The notes beneath the pieces are model-generated. The model was not told the origin of the DNA and did not search any database. It worked only from the letters and a program-made list of their open reading frames with translations. DNA of 64,000 bases, taken from positions 35,375 to 99,374 of the forward strand of contig DDQW01000014.1 in the NCBI GenBank assembly GCA_002342805.1, given 5' to 3'. Source of the DNA: Clostridiales bacterium UBA2432 (lineage in GTDB: Bacteria > Bacillota > Clostridia > Lachnospirales > Vallitaleaceae). Each line of letters begins with the position of its first letter. Position 1 is the stretch's first letter. Below are positions 43,962-52,818 of the stretch, one piece after another. The position numbers were made by a program, and so were the translations under genes.

Positions 43962-45734
43962 ATGATTAAACCACTCAAATTCTTCAAAACATTTTATAGC
44001 AAACGCAGAATCCGAGAAAAATTATTTTTTCTAATTATTAGTATTACAGGTATAGCTTTTTTACTAACTCTTGCTGTAGTGCAGTTTGCAAACAATTTAG
44101 TCAAAGAACAACATTTACAAGTCTCTGCACAAGTACTAAACATCTCTTCTTCAATTATCACGAATGAACTTACCAAAATAGAGACACTCTCTTTAAATAT
44201 TGCGGTTGATAAGGTTGTACAAGATTATTTTACAACCTTGCTTACAGTCACTCCGGAGAATCAATATATTGTAAATCGAATTGATCTTGATGAGACTTTG
44301 TTTAATTACAGTAATAGCGATAATTACATTGATTCCATTCATGCAATTAGTCTGAATGAATTTGAAGTGAATATAGGAAAAAGAGAGCTTCCGATAAATC
44401 CATTAGCAATGGAATCTATTCTTGAGCTTGCTGCCTTAGCAAATGGGAAGAATATCTGGTATACGGACAATAATGACAAATGGCTATATTGCGCACGTTC
44501 TGTTCGTGAAGTAAAGAATTTTACATTAGATCAATTGGGCACGATTATTATTCGTATTAATAAAGAAGGGTTAATTAAAAAGCACAGTCATTTATTTAAT
44601 GAATTGGATTCAACTGTACTGATTTTCCTCGAAGATAACCTTGTATTTACTTCCTCTTCTCCTGACCTTATTGACGTTATAAATATTCCTAATAGCAGAA
44701 ATGGATATATGATGCAAACGCTAGATGGTGAAGACTATTTTGTTGCTTTTAGTAAAGTGAAATATACGGATTGGATGTATATGAATATTATTCCTTACAA
44801 TCATATCACTTCTCAGATAAAATCAATTAACACATTCACATATATTTTTTTCAGCCTTATTTTTGTAATCTCTTTTATAATTATCTTTTTATTTTCAAAA
44901 CAATTTACAAAACCAATTGCGAAACTTGCTTCGAATATGAACACTGTTGAGAAGGGAATATTTGATATCACTAAAATGGATTTTGAATCCTACCATTCCG
45001 AAGACGAAATCGGACAGCTTGAACATGATTTTGAGCTAATGATTCGTGAAATTAACACGTTAATTAATGAAAATTATTTGAAGCAATTGACGATTAAGGA
45101 TGCTAAATACAGAGCTCTTCAATCCCAAGTCAATCCTCATTTTTTATATAATACACTAACCTCCATTAACGCTTTAGCAAAAATTTCCAAACAGGAAAAA
45201 ATCTCAACTATGGTTGAGGCACTCAGCAATCTTTTTCGTTTTTCAGTAAACAATGATAAACCATTAATTAAGCTTTCTGATGAAATCAAAATCTTAGAAA
45301 ATTATATGGCTATTCAAAAAATACGTTATCAATCGCGATTAAATTATACACTCAATATTGAACAAGATTATTGGGATTATTTGATTCCCCCATTTACATT
45401 ACAGCCGTTAGTTGAAAATTCAATTAAATATGGTATTTCTGAAAAAAGAACAAATGGCTTTATCAAAATATCTTGTTTTGAAAAAAATGACACCCTTTTT
45501 ATTCACGTTGCTGATAACGGACCAGGCATGAACCCTAACTACTTAGATAATATTGATGCTTCTTCAAATACAAGCAACCATATTGGTATTGGTTTACGTA
45601 ATATAAATGCTCGAATCAAGTTAATGTTTGGAGAAACCTATGGATTAACAATTAACAGTAGTCAAGGTCAAGGAACCACAATCATTATATCTTTGCCAAA
45701 AGGTAGTGATTATATAGGAGGTATTCATGTATAA
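43962..45734 (+). CDS. Sensor histidine kinase (YesM type)
   Basis: 590 residues. Membrane helix 1 lies about 21-43, an extracellular sensing domain (probably Cache-like) about 45-285, helix 2 about 291-312, HAMP about 312-365. The phosphoaccepting histidine is near 393 in SQVNPHFLYNTLT. The kinase ATPase has PLVENSIKYGI, ADNGPGMNP and GIGLRNINARI. It pairs with the response regulator whose start overlaps its last eight bases. It is divergent from the CUT1 transporter, GH31 and GH105-fusion operon and probably senses the glycan or its fragments. GGAGG precedes the start. Confidence 0.93.
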   Translation: MIKPLKFFKTFYSKRRIREKLFFLIISITGIAFLLTLAVVQFANNLVKEQHLQVSAQVLNISSSIITNELTKIETLSLNIAVDKVVQDYFTTLLTVTPENQYIVNRIDLDETLFNYSNSDNYIDSIHAISLNEFEVNIGKRELPINPLAMESILELAALANGKNIWYTDNNDKWLYCARSVREVKNFTLDQLGTIIIRINKEGLIKKHSHLFNELDSTVLIFLEDNLVFTSSSPDLIDVINIPNSRNGYMMQTLDGEDYFVAFSKVKYTDWMYMNIIPYNHITSQIKSINTFTYIFFSLIFVISFIIIFLFSKQFTKPIAKLASNMNTVEKGIFDITKMDFESYHSEDEIGQLEHDFELMIREINTLINENYLKQLTIKDAKYRALQSQVNPHFLYNTLTSINALAKISKQEKISTMVEALSNLFRFSVNNDKPLIKLSDEIKILENYMAIQKIRYQSRLNYTLNIEQDYWDYLIPPFTLQPLVENSIKYGISEKRTNGFIKISCFEKNDTLFIHVADNGPGMNPNYLDNIDASSNTSNHIGIGLRNINARIKLMFGETYGLTINSSQGQGTTIIISLPKGSDYIGGIHV

Positions 45735-47259
45735 ATTATTAATCGTTGACGATGAAGCATTAATTTGCCAAGGACTTGATGCAATGATTCATTGGGAGCA
45801 TCTAGCACTCACAAAATCAGGTATGGCACATGACGGAATTGAAGCAATGAAATCTATTGAAGACGATCTTCCTGACATCATTATAACTGATGTTAAGATG
45901 CCGGAAATGGATGGATTAGAGCTAATTAAAGAAGTTAGTATAAAATATCCCAATATCCATTTTATCGTTTTTTCAGGACATGATGAATTTGAATATGCAC
46001 ACAAAGCAATGCAATATGGAGTAAAACATTATTTATTAAAGCCATCAAGCGATGATGAATTAAATTCAGTATTAACTGAACTTATTGATGAACTAAACCA
46101 AAAAAATAATCAACTACTTATTCATAAAACTTTGCTAGAGAACATAACTGAGCATTCTTTTGGGCGCTTCTTACTTGGCGATGAGTTTGGAAAGCAAGAA
46201 TGGGAATACTTAAATCGATTAATTAAGCTAAAGATTGATTTGGATAAGGGATATCTCATACTATTTAACATCGGAACTTCTATTGAAAACTATCATACCT
46301 TTGCACTAAATAATATCATTAATGAAGTCTTAGATGTCAATAACATCATATTAAGGACAAGCATTAATGAAGAATCTGTTCTGGTTATTAATAAAACAGA
46401 TTTATTTGATTTGAAACAAAAAATCAGCCTAATAAAAGCTAAATTTTTTGATTTCTATACCATTGATACGACCATATTTCTAACACCTGTTCATGATATT
46501 AAATCACTACCGGAATCTTATTCACAACTCCATTGTTATATTAAAACACATTTATATTTTGTCAAAGGAAAAATTGTTGAAGCAAACGAATTTACCCGAT
46601 TATTAAATAAAGAGGTTTCTTATCTAAATTATGATTTTAACCCATTAAACATAGCATTAAAAGAAGGCCATGAACACGATGCCATTCAATTATTGGACAC
46701 TTTCTTCACTCAATTGAGACACAATCATTATACAAAAGATCAAGTACAATTATCCACTTTAGAATTGTTAAATGAATTACTCTCCCATATTCCGGCCACC
46801 TCTCGTGTCAATTATCTAAAGCAATTTTTGAATGGAATCAATTCCACCCATTTAGACGTTATTCATCATCAACTTAACCTTTTCATTCAAGAAATCATTC
46901 ATTTATATAAGGAAAAAAACATTTTAAAATATTCACCCTTAATCAATGATATTATCAAAATTATCATGCACGAAATTAGCAATCCAAAATTGTCCCTTAA
47001 ATGGATTGCCGAAAACATGTTGTATATGAATAAAGACTATTTAAGCAAAACCTTTAAAAAAGAAACCGGCATTGCTTTCTCAACATTTTTAATGAATTTT
47101 CGCATGGATAAAGCTTGCGAAATGATGGCAGAAGCAGATGAAAACAGAATAACCGATATTGCAGAAAAAATTGGATTTGGTAATAATCCAGCTTATTTTA
47201 GCCGCGCCTTTAAAAAATATACAGGAATGAATCCTTCCCAATACAAAGAGAAAGAGTAA
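45727..47259 (+). CDS. Response regulator, receiver plus AraC output (YesN type)
   Basis: 510 residues. The receiver (1-120) has LIVDDEALICQG, Asp 55 in IITDVKMPEMDG and Lys in YLLKPSS. A long middle region (about 130-400) has no recognised domain. The AraC domain (about 405-505) has LKWIAENMLYMNKDYLSKTFKKE and ITDIAEKIGFGNNPAYFSRAFKK. Direct repeats at 43838-43877 upstream of the transporter promoter are its probable sites. Its final codons (KEKE) lie in a perfect palindrome shared with the convergent GH36 gene. Confidence 0.93.
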   Translation: MYKLLIVDDEALICQGLDAMIHWEHLALTKSGMAHDGIEAMKSIEDDLPDIIITDVKMPEMDGLELIKEVSIKYPNIHFIVFSGHDEFEYAHKAMQYGVKHYLLKPSSDDELNSVLTELIDELNQKNNQLLIHKTLLENITEHSFGRFLLGDEFGKQEWEYLNRLIKLKIDLDKGYLILFNIGTSIENYHTFALNNIINEVLDVNNIILRTSINEESVLVINKTDLFDLKQKISLIKAKFFDFYTIDTTIFLTPVHDIKSLPESYSQLHCYIKTHLYFVKGKIVEANEFTRLLNKEVSYLNYDFNPLNIALKEGHEHDAIQLLDTFFTQLRHNHYTKDQVQLSTLELLNELLSHIPATSRVNYLKQFLNGINSTHLDVIHHQLNLFIQEIIHLYKEKNILKYSPLINDIIKIIMHEISNPKLSLKWIAENMLYMNKDYLSKTFKKETGIAFSTFLMNFRMDKACEMMAEADENRITDIAEKIGFGNNPAYFSRAFKKYTGMNPSQYKEKE

Positions 47260-47273
47260 TATTACTCTTTCTC
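47248..47273. other. 26-bp perfect palindrome spanning two convergent stop codons
   Basis: GAGAAAGAGTAAT (47248-47260) is the exact complement of 47261-47273. Both stop codons (47257-47259 and 47262-47264) lie inside, so both proteins end in EKE. It could fold as a hairpin and act as a convergent terminator, though no T-run follows. Confidence 0.6.
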
Positions 47274-49529
47274 AATAAGATACAAGCGAGATCCAAAGTC
47301 GCCGAGTATGCGGGTATAAGCATCAACACCTACACCCATAAACTGTGTAAATGGCCGTATTCCAGCCTTTAACAATTCATCTCCGGATGCATGTATGGAA
47401 AACGATTCACTCATCATCCTCGTCTCTTCATCGACATGCTGCTTTCGACAGGCGAGGTGATAGCTTGCTTCTTCCTCTAAATTGACGACGTCGATATGAT
47501 CAAGCACCGGACTGGCTTCTTGTAATTGTTGGTATTCGCCAAGAATTGCTTCCCTTTTATCTGGATCTAAAACCTGCCAATGCATATGATTATTTTCAAA
47601 AGGTGATTGCAAACGATTAAAATCACCAAATTGAAACAAGCTACGATGTTTCTTATAAAATTCCACTTGTTCTTTAATCATTTCTCGTTCTGTATTGGAT
47701 AAATTAATCAAGTCGAGTTCATAGCCTAACACACCAAATGCCGCCACATTAAACCGGGTTTCTAGGGGTGTTTTACGTAAGACTTGATGGGATTTTCGCC
47801 CTGAAACATGGGCTCCCATTGTCGATAAGGGAAATACATAGGACGTACCATATTGGATTTTATACCTAGCAACGGCATCTGTGTTATCCGAGGTCCATGT
47901 TTGTGGCATATACGCTAGCATGCCCAGATCAAAACGATTTCCACCACTACTACAGGATTCAAATAAGACTTTAGGAAAGCGTTTGACTAATCGTCCTAAA
48001 AGCTTGTATAATCCTAACACATAACGGTGTGCGAACTCTTGTTGTCGTTCCGGTTCAAGCCATGATGAATACAGGTCAGAAAAATTACGGTTCATATCCC
48101 ACTTAATGTAATCAACCTTTGCATGTTCAAATATATTACTCAATTTCTCCTCAAGGTAATCGATAACTGCATCATTCGTCAAGTCAAGTATATATTGGTT
48201 TCTCCCTGGTGAGACTTCCCGCCTCGGATGCCCCACGATCCACTCGGGATGTTTTCGATATAAGGCAGTTCCTTTATTAACCATTTCCGGCTCAACCCAT
48301 AGTCCAAACTGTAATCCTTGTTGATGAACATAGTGGGCAATACCATCAATACCATTCTCGAGTTTGTCATAGTCAACAATCCAATCACCAAGTCCATGTC
48401 GGTCATTATTACGATTCATAAACCAACCATCATCAAGAACAAATAATTCAATACCTAACTCTTTGGCCGAGTCAACTAAGGCCTTGATTTTATTATGGTC
48501 AAAGTCAAAATAGGTAGCTTCCCAATTATTGGCTAGTATAGGACGTTCCCGACGACGCCAATATTTTGGAATTAGATAGTCATTAATCATCTGGTGAAAA
48601 TTCTGACTCATTCCATTAAATCCCTTTGCACTAAATGTCAACACGGCTTCCGGTGTTTGGAAGAAGTCCCCAGGTTTTAAGAGCCACTCGAAGTCAAAGG
48701 ACTGTATGCCCATCTGAATGCGTGTAAACCCATAGGGTGTCACCTCAACAGAGGATTCATGGGAACCACTGTAAATCAAAGCAAATCCATAGGCTTTTCC
48801 AGTGCATTCCGTCGTTGTTTTTTTTGCTAAACACAAAAAAGGATTATAGTCCGAACTACTGACTCCTTTTTTAGAATCCAAAACGATACGCCCTTTTTTC
48901 AGCGCATATTTGTTGATATGTCGTTCCCGAATCCACTGGCCTTCTAATGAAATCAAGTCATAGTCGCTATACCGGTCATCCCAATTAAAACTCATCATAC
49001 GTTGGATTTTTAATGGACCTGAACCGTTATTTACCAGCTCCATGGATCGAATAATGATATTGGCAGCATCAATGACACTGTATTTTAAATATAGTTTTAC
49101 ACCACTCACTTCATCTTTCAATAGTATAGTTAGCGATTGACCGTCTTCCTCAGATAATTCCACACTCGCAAGTTCTGATAGTTTTTCTTTACCTTCATGT
49201 ATTTCATGAGATACATATAAAAAATCGAAGGTACGATTACCATCATCTTCTTGAAGGTGTAGCGTCGGCTCTCGATAATCCCCCTTACCATATATCCCCA
49301 ATTCTAGAGGTGTCACGTTTAGGCAAAAATCACTTTTTGTGGAGTATACAGTGCTATTGCCCGGGGCCGAAACATATTGTTGATTTAGGGCATCATAGTT
49401 TTCCTTAATGCCTATCTTTTCTCCATAGTAGAGTTGCGTAATATGTCCTGTCTCTAACACTTTAAAAATATAACTCGTATTCTTTGTTTGTATGTGAAAA
49501 ATTTGTGTCGTTTCGTGATATTTTATCAT
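47262..49529 (-). CDS. Alpha-galactosidase, glycoside hydrolase family 36
   Basis: 755 residues, no signal peptide. An N-terminal beta-supersandwich (to about 320) is followed by the GH36 barrel. NNWEATYFDFD, ELFVLDDGWF and WVEPEMVN are family motifs. The nucleophile is Asp 478 in YIKWDMNR and the acid/base Asp 548 in TWTSDNTDA; SCSSGGNRFDLGML lies between. It hydrolyses terminal alpha-galactose from raffinose-type sugars or other alpha-galactosides. It is the last gene of the receptor-permease-permease operon, 14 bases after the second permease, and is controlled by the LacI regulator nearby. Confidence 0.96.
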   Translation of the reverse strand: MIKYHETTQIFHIQTKNTSYIFKVLETGHITQLYYGEKIGIKENYDALNQQYVSAPGNSTVYSTKSDFCLNVTPLELGIYGKGDYREPTLHLQEDDGNRTFDFLYVSHEIHEGKEKLSELASVELSEEDGQSLTILLKDEVSGVKLYLKYSVIDAANIIIRSMELVNNGSGPLKIQRMMSFNWDDRYSDYDLISLEGQWIRERHINKYALKKGRIVLDSKKGVSSSDYNPFLCLAKKTTTECTGKAYGFALIYSGSHESSVEVTPYGFTRIQMGIQSFDFEWLLKPGDFFQTPEAVLTFSAKGFNGMSQNFHQMINDYLIPKYWRRRERPILANNWEATYFDFDHNKIKALVDSAKELGIELFVLDDGWFMNRNNDRHGLGDWIVDYDKLENGIDGIAHYVHQQGLQFGLWVEPEMVNKGTALYRKHPEWIVGHPRREVSPGRNQYILDLTNDAVIDYLEEKLSNIFEHAKVDYIKWDMNRNFSDLYSSWLEPERQQEFAHRYVLGLYKLLGRLVKRFPKVLFESCSSGGNRFDLGMLAYMPQTWTSDNTDAVARYKIQYGTSYVFPLSTMGAHVSGRKSHQVLRKTPLETRFNVAAFGVLGYELDLINLSNTEREMIKEQVEFYKKHRSLFQFGDFNRLQSPFENNHMHWQVLDPDKREAILGEYQQLQEASPVLDHIDVVNLEEEASYHLACRKQHVDEETRMMSESFSIHASGDELLKAGIRPFTQFMGVGVDAYTRILGDFGSRLYLIEKE

Positions 49530-49543
49530 AGTCTCTCCAACTT

Positions 49544-50362
49544 TTATTTAATCGATCCCAACATTCCGGCCACAAAGTGTTTTTGTAATAAGAAAAACAC
49601 AATGAGTGTTGGGGCTGTTGCTATGATAATCGCTACCATAATAACGCCGTATTCGGGAAAATAAGCTGATGACAGCGACGAAATAGCTAGTGTCAATGTT
49701 TTCTGACGTTCTGACTGCAATATGATTAATGGCCATAGATAACTATTCCAAAACGTCATAAACGATAATATTCCTGCTGCTGCATAGGTTGCTTTCATCG
49801 TTGGCACATATATTCGAAAGAATATCTGTATTTCACTTAGGCCATCAACTCTAGCAGCATACATCAAATCACTGGGAAAGGTCTTTGTATTTTGTCGAAA
49901 GAAAAAAATCATAAAAGGCATTGCTAATGTTGGTATAATAACACCAATATGGGAATCAAGCATTCCTGCCCCTGCAAACATTCTAAAAAGCGGAATCATG
50001 AGGGCCGCAAAGGGAACCATCATGGTTAGAAGTAAGACTCCGTAAACTTTTTCGGATATTTTATTCCGATAAATCTCAAATCCATAACCAGCTAAAGAAG
50101 CAATGAGTAATTGTAAAACCATTCCTCCAACCGCTATTTTTGTTGAGTTCCAAAATAATAAAGGTAAATCAATCATTTCATTTAATTTTTGAAAATTACC
50201 GATAAGTTCTGTACCGAAGGTATATTTACCTTTCATAATATCTGTCGCTGAATTTGTTGCACCGATAATCATCCAAGCGAATGGAAATATGGAAACAAAA
50301 GCTGCGATGTTTAAAAATCCGTATTTGAATATATTTCTAAGTAATTTAGCCACGATCATCAC
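49544..50362 (-). CDS. CUT1 alpha-galactoside ABC transporter permease (MalG type)
   Basis: About 272 residues, six helices. The EAA loop is DLMYAARVDGLSEIQIFFRIYVPTMK near residue 170. The C-terminal QKHFVAGMLGSIK is the MalG end. It pairs with the permease upstream. The start is uncertain: GTG 50362, ATG 50359 and GTG 50353 are all possible, and the region overlaps the upstream stop. The shortest form has the best-spaced ribosome site (AGGTGAT). The ATPase is not encoded here. Confidence 0.94.
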   Translation of the reverse strand: MMIVAKLLRNIFKYGFLNIAAFVSIFPFAWMIIGATNSATDIMKGKYTFGTELIGNFQKLNEMIDLPLLFWNSTKIAVGGMVLQLLIASLAGYGFEIYRNKISEKVYGVLLLTMMVPFAALMIPLFRMFAGAGMLDSHIGVIIPTLAMPFMIFFFRQNTKTFPSDLMYAARVDGLSEIQIFFRIYVPTMKATYAAAGILSFMTFWNSYLWPLIILQSERQKTLTLAISSLSSAYFPEYGVIMVAIIIATAPTLIVFFLLQKHFVAGMLGSIK

Positions 50363-51251
50363 CTGCCACTCTAAATTGCATTACTGCTAAAATTGCTGTA
50401 AAAAATACGATAACATACGACACTGTCGCTGCATAACCAAAGTTGGGAACATATTTAAAGGATAAATCATAGATATATTGGGTTAGTGTAATGGTTGCCT
50501 GCAAAGACGGTGATGAAGCTCCTCCACCTGTTAAGTTAACCACTTCATCAAATAACTGCAAGGTTCCAATTGTAGACATAATTGACGTAAAGAGTATAAC
50601 GGGTTTTAACATTGGAATCGTTATATAAAAAAACTGCTTTACTTTTGACGCACCGTCGATTTCTGCCGCCTCATATATGGATGGACTAATATTTTGTAAT
50701 CCAGCTAAATAAAAAATCATATTATACCCGGTCCAGCGCCAAGTAATGGCAAGTACCACTGTTACTTTTGCCCAAAACGCATCTCTCAACCAGGAAATAG
50801 GCTGATCGATAAGTCCGATAAACAACAAGGTTTGATTAACAATTCCATCGACGCTAAACATACTTTTAAAAAGTATTGAATAGGCAACTAGCGATGTAAC
50901 ACAAGGCAAGAAAATCGCTGTTCGATAAAAGCCTTTTCCAATAAGCTTACGATCGTTTAATAAGGTGGCTAAAAGTAATGCCAACGTTAACATAATCGGT
51001 ACTTGAAACACAAAGTATATAAAGGTATTCTTTAATGCTTGTTTAAATACATCATCGGCTAATATACGCTTTACATTTCCAAGTCCTACAAACTCTGTTA
51101 CAACACCTTTTCCTGATGTTGTTGATAAGACAAGAGAATTTATAATCGGATAAATAGCAAAAACTGATGTGAGTATTATTGCAATTAGCACAAAAGAACC
51201 GCCATAATATAGCTTTCTACGAAATTCTTTTGATTTCATAATCATTTTCAT
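50346..51251 (-). CDS. CUT1 alpha-galactoside ABC transporter permease (MalF type)
   Basis: About 301 residues, six helices. The EAA loop is SIYEAAEIDGASKVKQFFYITIPMLKPV near residue 195. VNLTGGGASSPSLQATITLTQYIYDL and the final RVAGDDRG follow. It forms the channel with the MalG-type subunit. I choose ATG 51251, six bases after AGGA, because the earlier ATG lies inside the hairpin between this gene and the receptor gene. Confidence 0.94.
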   Translation of the reverse strand: MKMIMKSKEFRRKLYYGGSFVLIAIILTSVFAIYPIINSLVLSTTSGKGVVTEFVGLGNVKRILADDVFKQALKNTFIYFVFQVPIMLTLALLLATLLNDRKLIGKGFYRTAIFLPCVTSLVAYSILFKSMFSVDGIVNQTLLFIGLIDQPISWLRDAFWAKVTVVLAITWRWTGYNMIFYLAGLQNISPSIYEAAEIDGASKVKQFFYITIPMLKPVILFTSIMSTIGTLQLFDEVVNLTGGGASSPSLQATITLTQYIYDLSFKYVPNFGYAATVSYVIVFFTAILAVMQFRVAGDDRG

Positions 51252-51272
51252 GCGACATCCTTTCAAAAAGAA

Positions 51273-51307
51273 AGCTACCTTAGTCATTCATATTTACTAA
51301 GGTAGCT
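51273..51307 (-). other. Intercistronic stem-loop between galactoside receptor and permease genes
   Basis: AGCTACCTTAGT (51273-51284) pairs with ACTAAGGTAGCT (51296-51307) around 11 bases. There is no strong T-run on the minus strand. It is the third receptor-permease junction in the window with such a hairpin. Confidence 0.66.
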
Positions 51308-51314
51308 CATCATT

Positions 51315-52679
51315 CTAGTTAATTTGACTTGATAATTGTTGCTCTGCCATTTCTAGAGCTTCCTCAATAGATTCACCTGCATAGACTCCAGGCATAACCC
51401 CCATAATTGCAGCATCTGCTTCATATGTATATAAGCCATAATTTAATGGTGGAATCTGATCCATCCATTCTGAAAAATCAGCAAATACAGTTTGTCCGCC
51501 AAAGAATTCATCTGGCTCCGTATAAGCTTCTCCACTTGCTGCCGGAAGATAAGAACCTACTGCACCACGTTCAACGAGTATTTTTTGATAAAAGTCTACA
51601 TCTGTATACACACGATTCAAGAAGTCTACAGCTAAATCCGGATTCTCAGATTCAGAAAGCACGTACCAGCTAGATCCACCTAAGTTTGAAGCATTCACTG
51701 AACCTTCAACGTTAAGTCTTGGTGTTGGCGCAACTGCCCATAATCCACTTTGACTTTCTTCCGCTTTGACTGAACCCATAATCCAAACACCTGTAGTGAT
51801 AGATGCGACATCACCTGTGTTAAGAGCTCCAACCCATTCACCCCAGCCTGAAGTGATTTTTGTCATTGGTGATTCAACGATATCTCTATAGATACGTAAT
51901 GAATCCGCTAAGGCTTCGTTGTCTGCTATGTTTATTTGACCATTTTCATCAAAGTACCATGTTCCTGCACCGTTTAACATGACACGCATTAATCCACCAT
52001 CATTAGGGTCTGTTGCTAACATTTGATGACCCGTTTTTTCAAATACTGTTTCACCGATTTCAATGAACTCATCCCAAGTAATATTTTCCAAATCTTCTGC
52101 TGAATAGCCTGCATCTGCTAAATAGTCTGTTCGATAGAAAAATCCGCTAACACCAGAGTCAAATGGTACACCATAGACGCTACCGTCCATTGTCATAAGC
52201 TCTACTTTGTAACTTGCAAAATCTTCATGTGGGATTTTTCCTGTCAAATCCAAAAAGCTTCCTGGATAAGATTGTAAATATTTTTGTGAGTTGTAATCTT
52301 CAACTAATACAATATCCGGTAATTCATCTGTTGCTCCGGATGCTAACATAGTATGTAGTTTTTGCTCTACATCACCTTTTGCATAGTCTACGATTTCAAT
52401 AGTTACACCTTCATTTTCTGCTTCATAAATCGCCTTTGCCTCTTCCATAATTGCGATGTTGAAGTTTGGATCCCATGCCCATACAGTTATTGTCTTTGTT
52501 TCTGCTGAGCCCGAGTCTGTTGCAGCATCTGTACCTTCATCTGTTCCTGAATCTGTACCGGATGCATCCTCTGTTGCCGAATCTGTTCCACTTGTTTCTC
52601 CGCCTGCATCATCACTTCCACATGCTGCTAATGACAATACTAAAACGAACATCATAACGATTGCTAAAATCTTTTTCAT
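51315..52679 (-). CDS. CUT1 alpha-galactoside-binding lipoprotein
   Basis: 454 residues. The lipobox LSLAAC (Cys about 20) is followed by a low-complexity linker of Ser, Thr, Asp, Glu and Gly (about 21-60) that spaces the receptor from the membrane. A type II sugar-binding domain follows: TITVWAWDPNFNIAIMEEAK, KLHTMLASGATDELPDIVLVEDYN and GVPFDSGVSGFFYRTDYLADAG. It feeds two permeases; the operon ends with GH36, hence the galactoside inference. Its promoter contains two GTAAA-type palindromes, the expected sites of the LacI regulator encoded just upstream. AGGAGG precedes the start. Confidence 0.94.
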   Translation of the reverse strand: MKKILAIVMMFVLVLSLAACGSDDAGGETSGTDSATEDASGTDSGTDEGTDAATDSGSAETKTITVWAWDPNFNIAIMEEAKAIYEAENEGVTIEIVDYAKGDVEQKLHTMLASGATDELPDIVLVEDYNSQKYLQSYPGSFLDLTGKIPHEDFASYKVELMTMDGSVYGVPFDSGVSGFFYRTDYLADAGYSAEDLENITWDEFIEIGETVFEKTGHQMLATDPNDGGLMRVMLNGAGTWYFDENGQINIADNEALADSLRIYRDIVESPMTKITSGWGEWVGALNTGDVASITTGVWIMGSVKAEESQSGLWAVAPTPRLNVEGSVNASNLGGSSWYVLSESENPDLAVDFLNRVYTDVDFYQKILVERGAVGSYLPAASGEAYTEPDEFFGGQTVFADFSEWMDQIPPLNYGLYTYEADAAIMGVMPGVYAGESIEEALEMAEQQLSSQIN

Positions 52680-52701
52680 AGTATCCCTCCTGATAAAGTT
52701 T

Positions 52702-52739
52702 AGTAAATTTTTACTCTCTAAGTATAGTAAACATTTACC
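52702..52739. promoter_or_regulatory. Two LacI-family operators in the galactoside operon promoter
   Basis: AGTAAATTTTTACT (52702-52715) and TAGTAAACATTTACCTA (around 52725-52740) share palindromic GTAAA-TTTAC halves, the form bound by GalR/LacI-type repressors. One lies in the promoter spacer and one just past the start of transcription. Confidence 0.65.
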
Positions 52740-52749
52740 TAAAAGTCAA
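52721..52749 (-). promoter_or_regulatory. Promoter of the galactoside transporter-GH36 operon
   Basis: TTGACT (52744-52749), 17 bases, TATACT (52721-52726) on the minus strand. A strong promoter overlapped by repressor operators, fitting repression that is lifted by substrate. Confidence 0.72.
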
Positions 52750-52784
52750 TACTATATTTGTCTTTTTTGCTATTATTCCACTAA

Positions 52785-52818
52785 AAAAACACTATAGAAG
52801 AAATTCTATAGTGTTTTT
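52785..52818 (-). terminator. Terminator of the LacI regulator gene
   Basis: A perfect 15-bp stem (AAAAACACTATAGAA with its complement) around a GAAA loop, flanked by a T-run on the minus strand. The stop codon of the regulator lies inside the stem. Confidence 0.82.

Noticed and set aside
47248..47273. Palindrome as insertion-sequence end or recombination site
   Set aside because: No transposase, target duplication or second copy nearby; both arms are coding sequence of convergent genes.
52456..52797. Plus-strand frame opposite the sugar receptor N-terminus
   Set aside because: Produced by the repetitive Ser/Thr/Asp linker codons read backwards; the strong minus-strand promoter runs through it.
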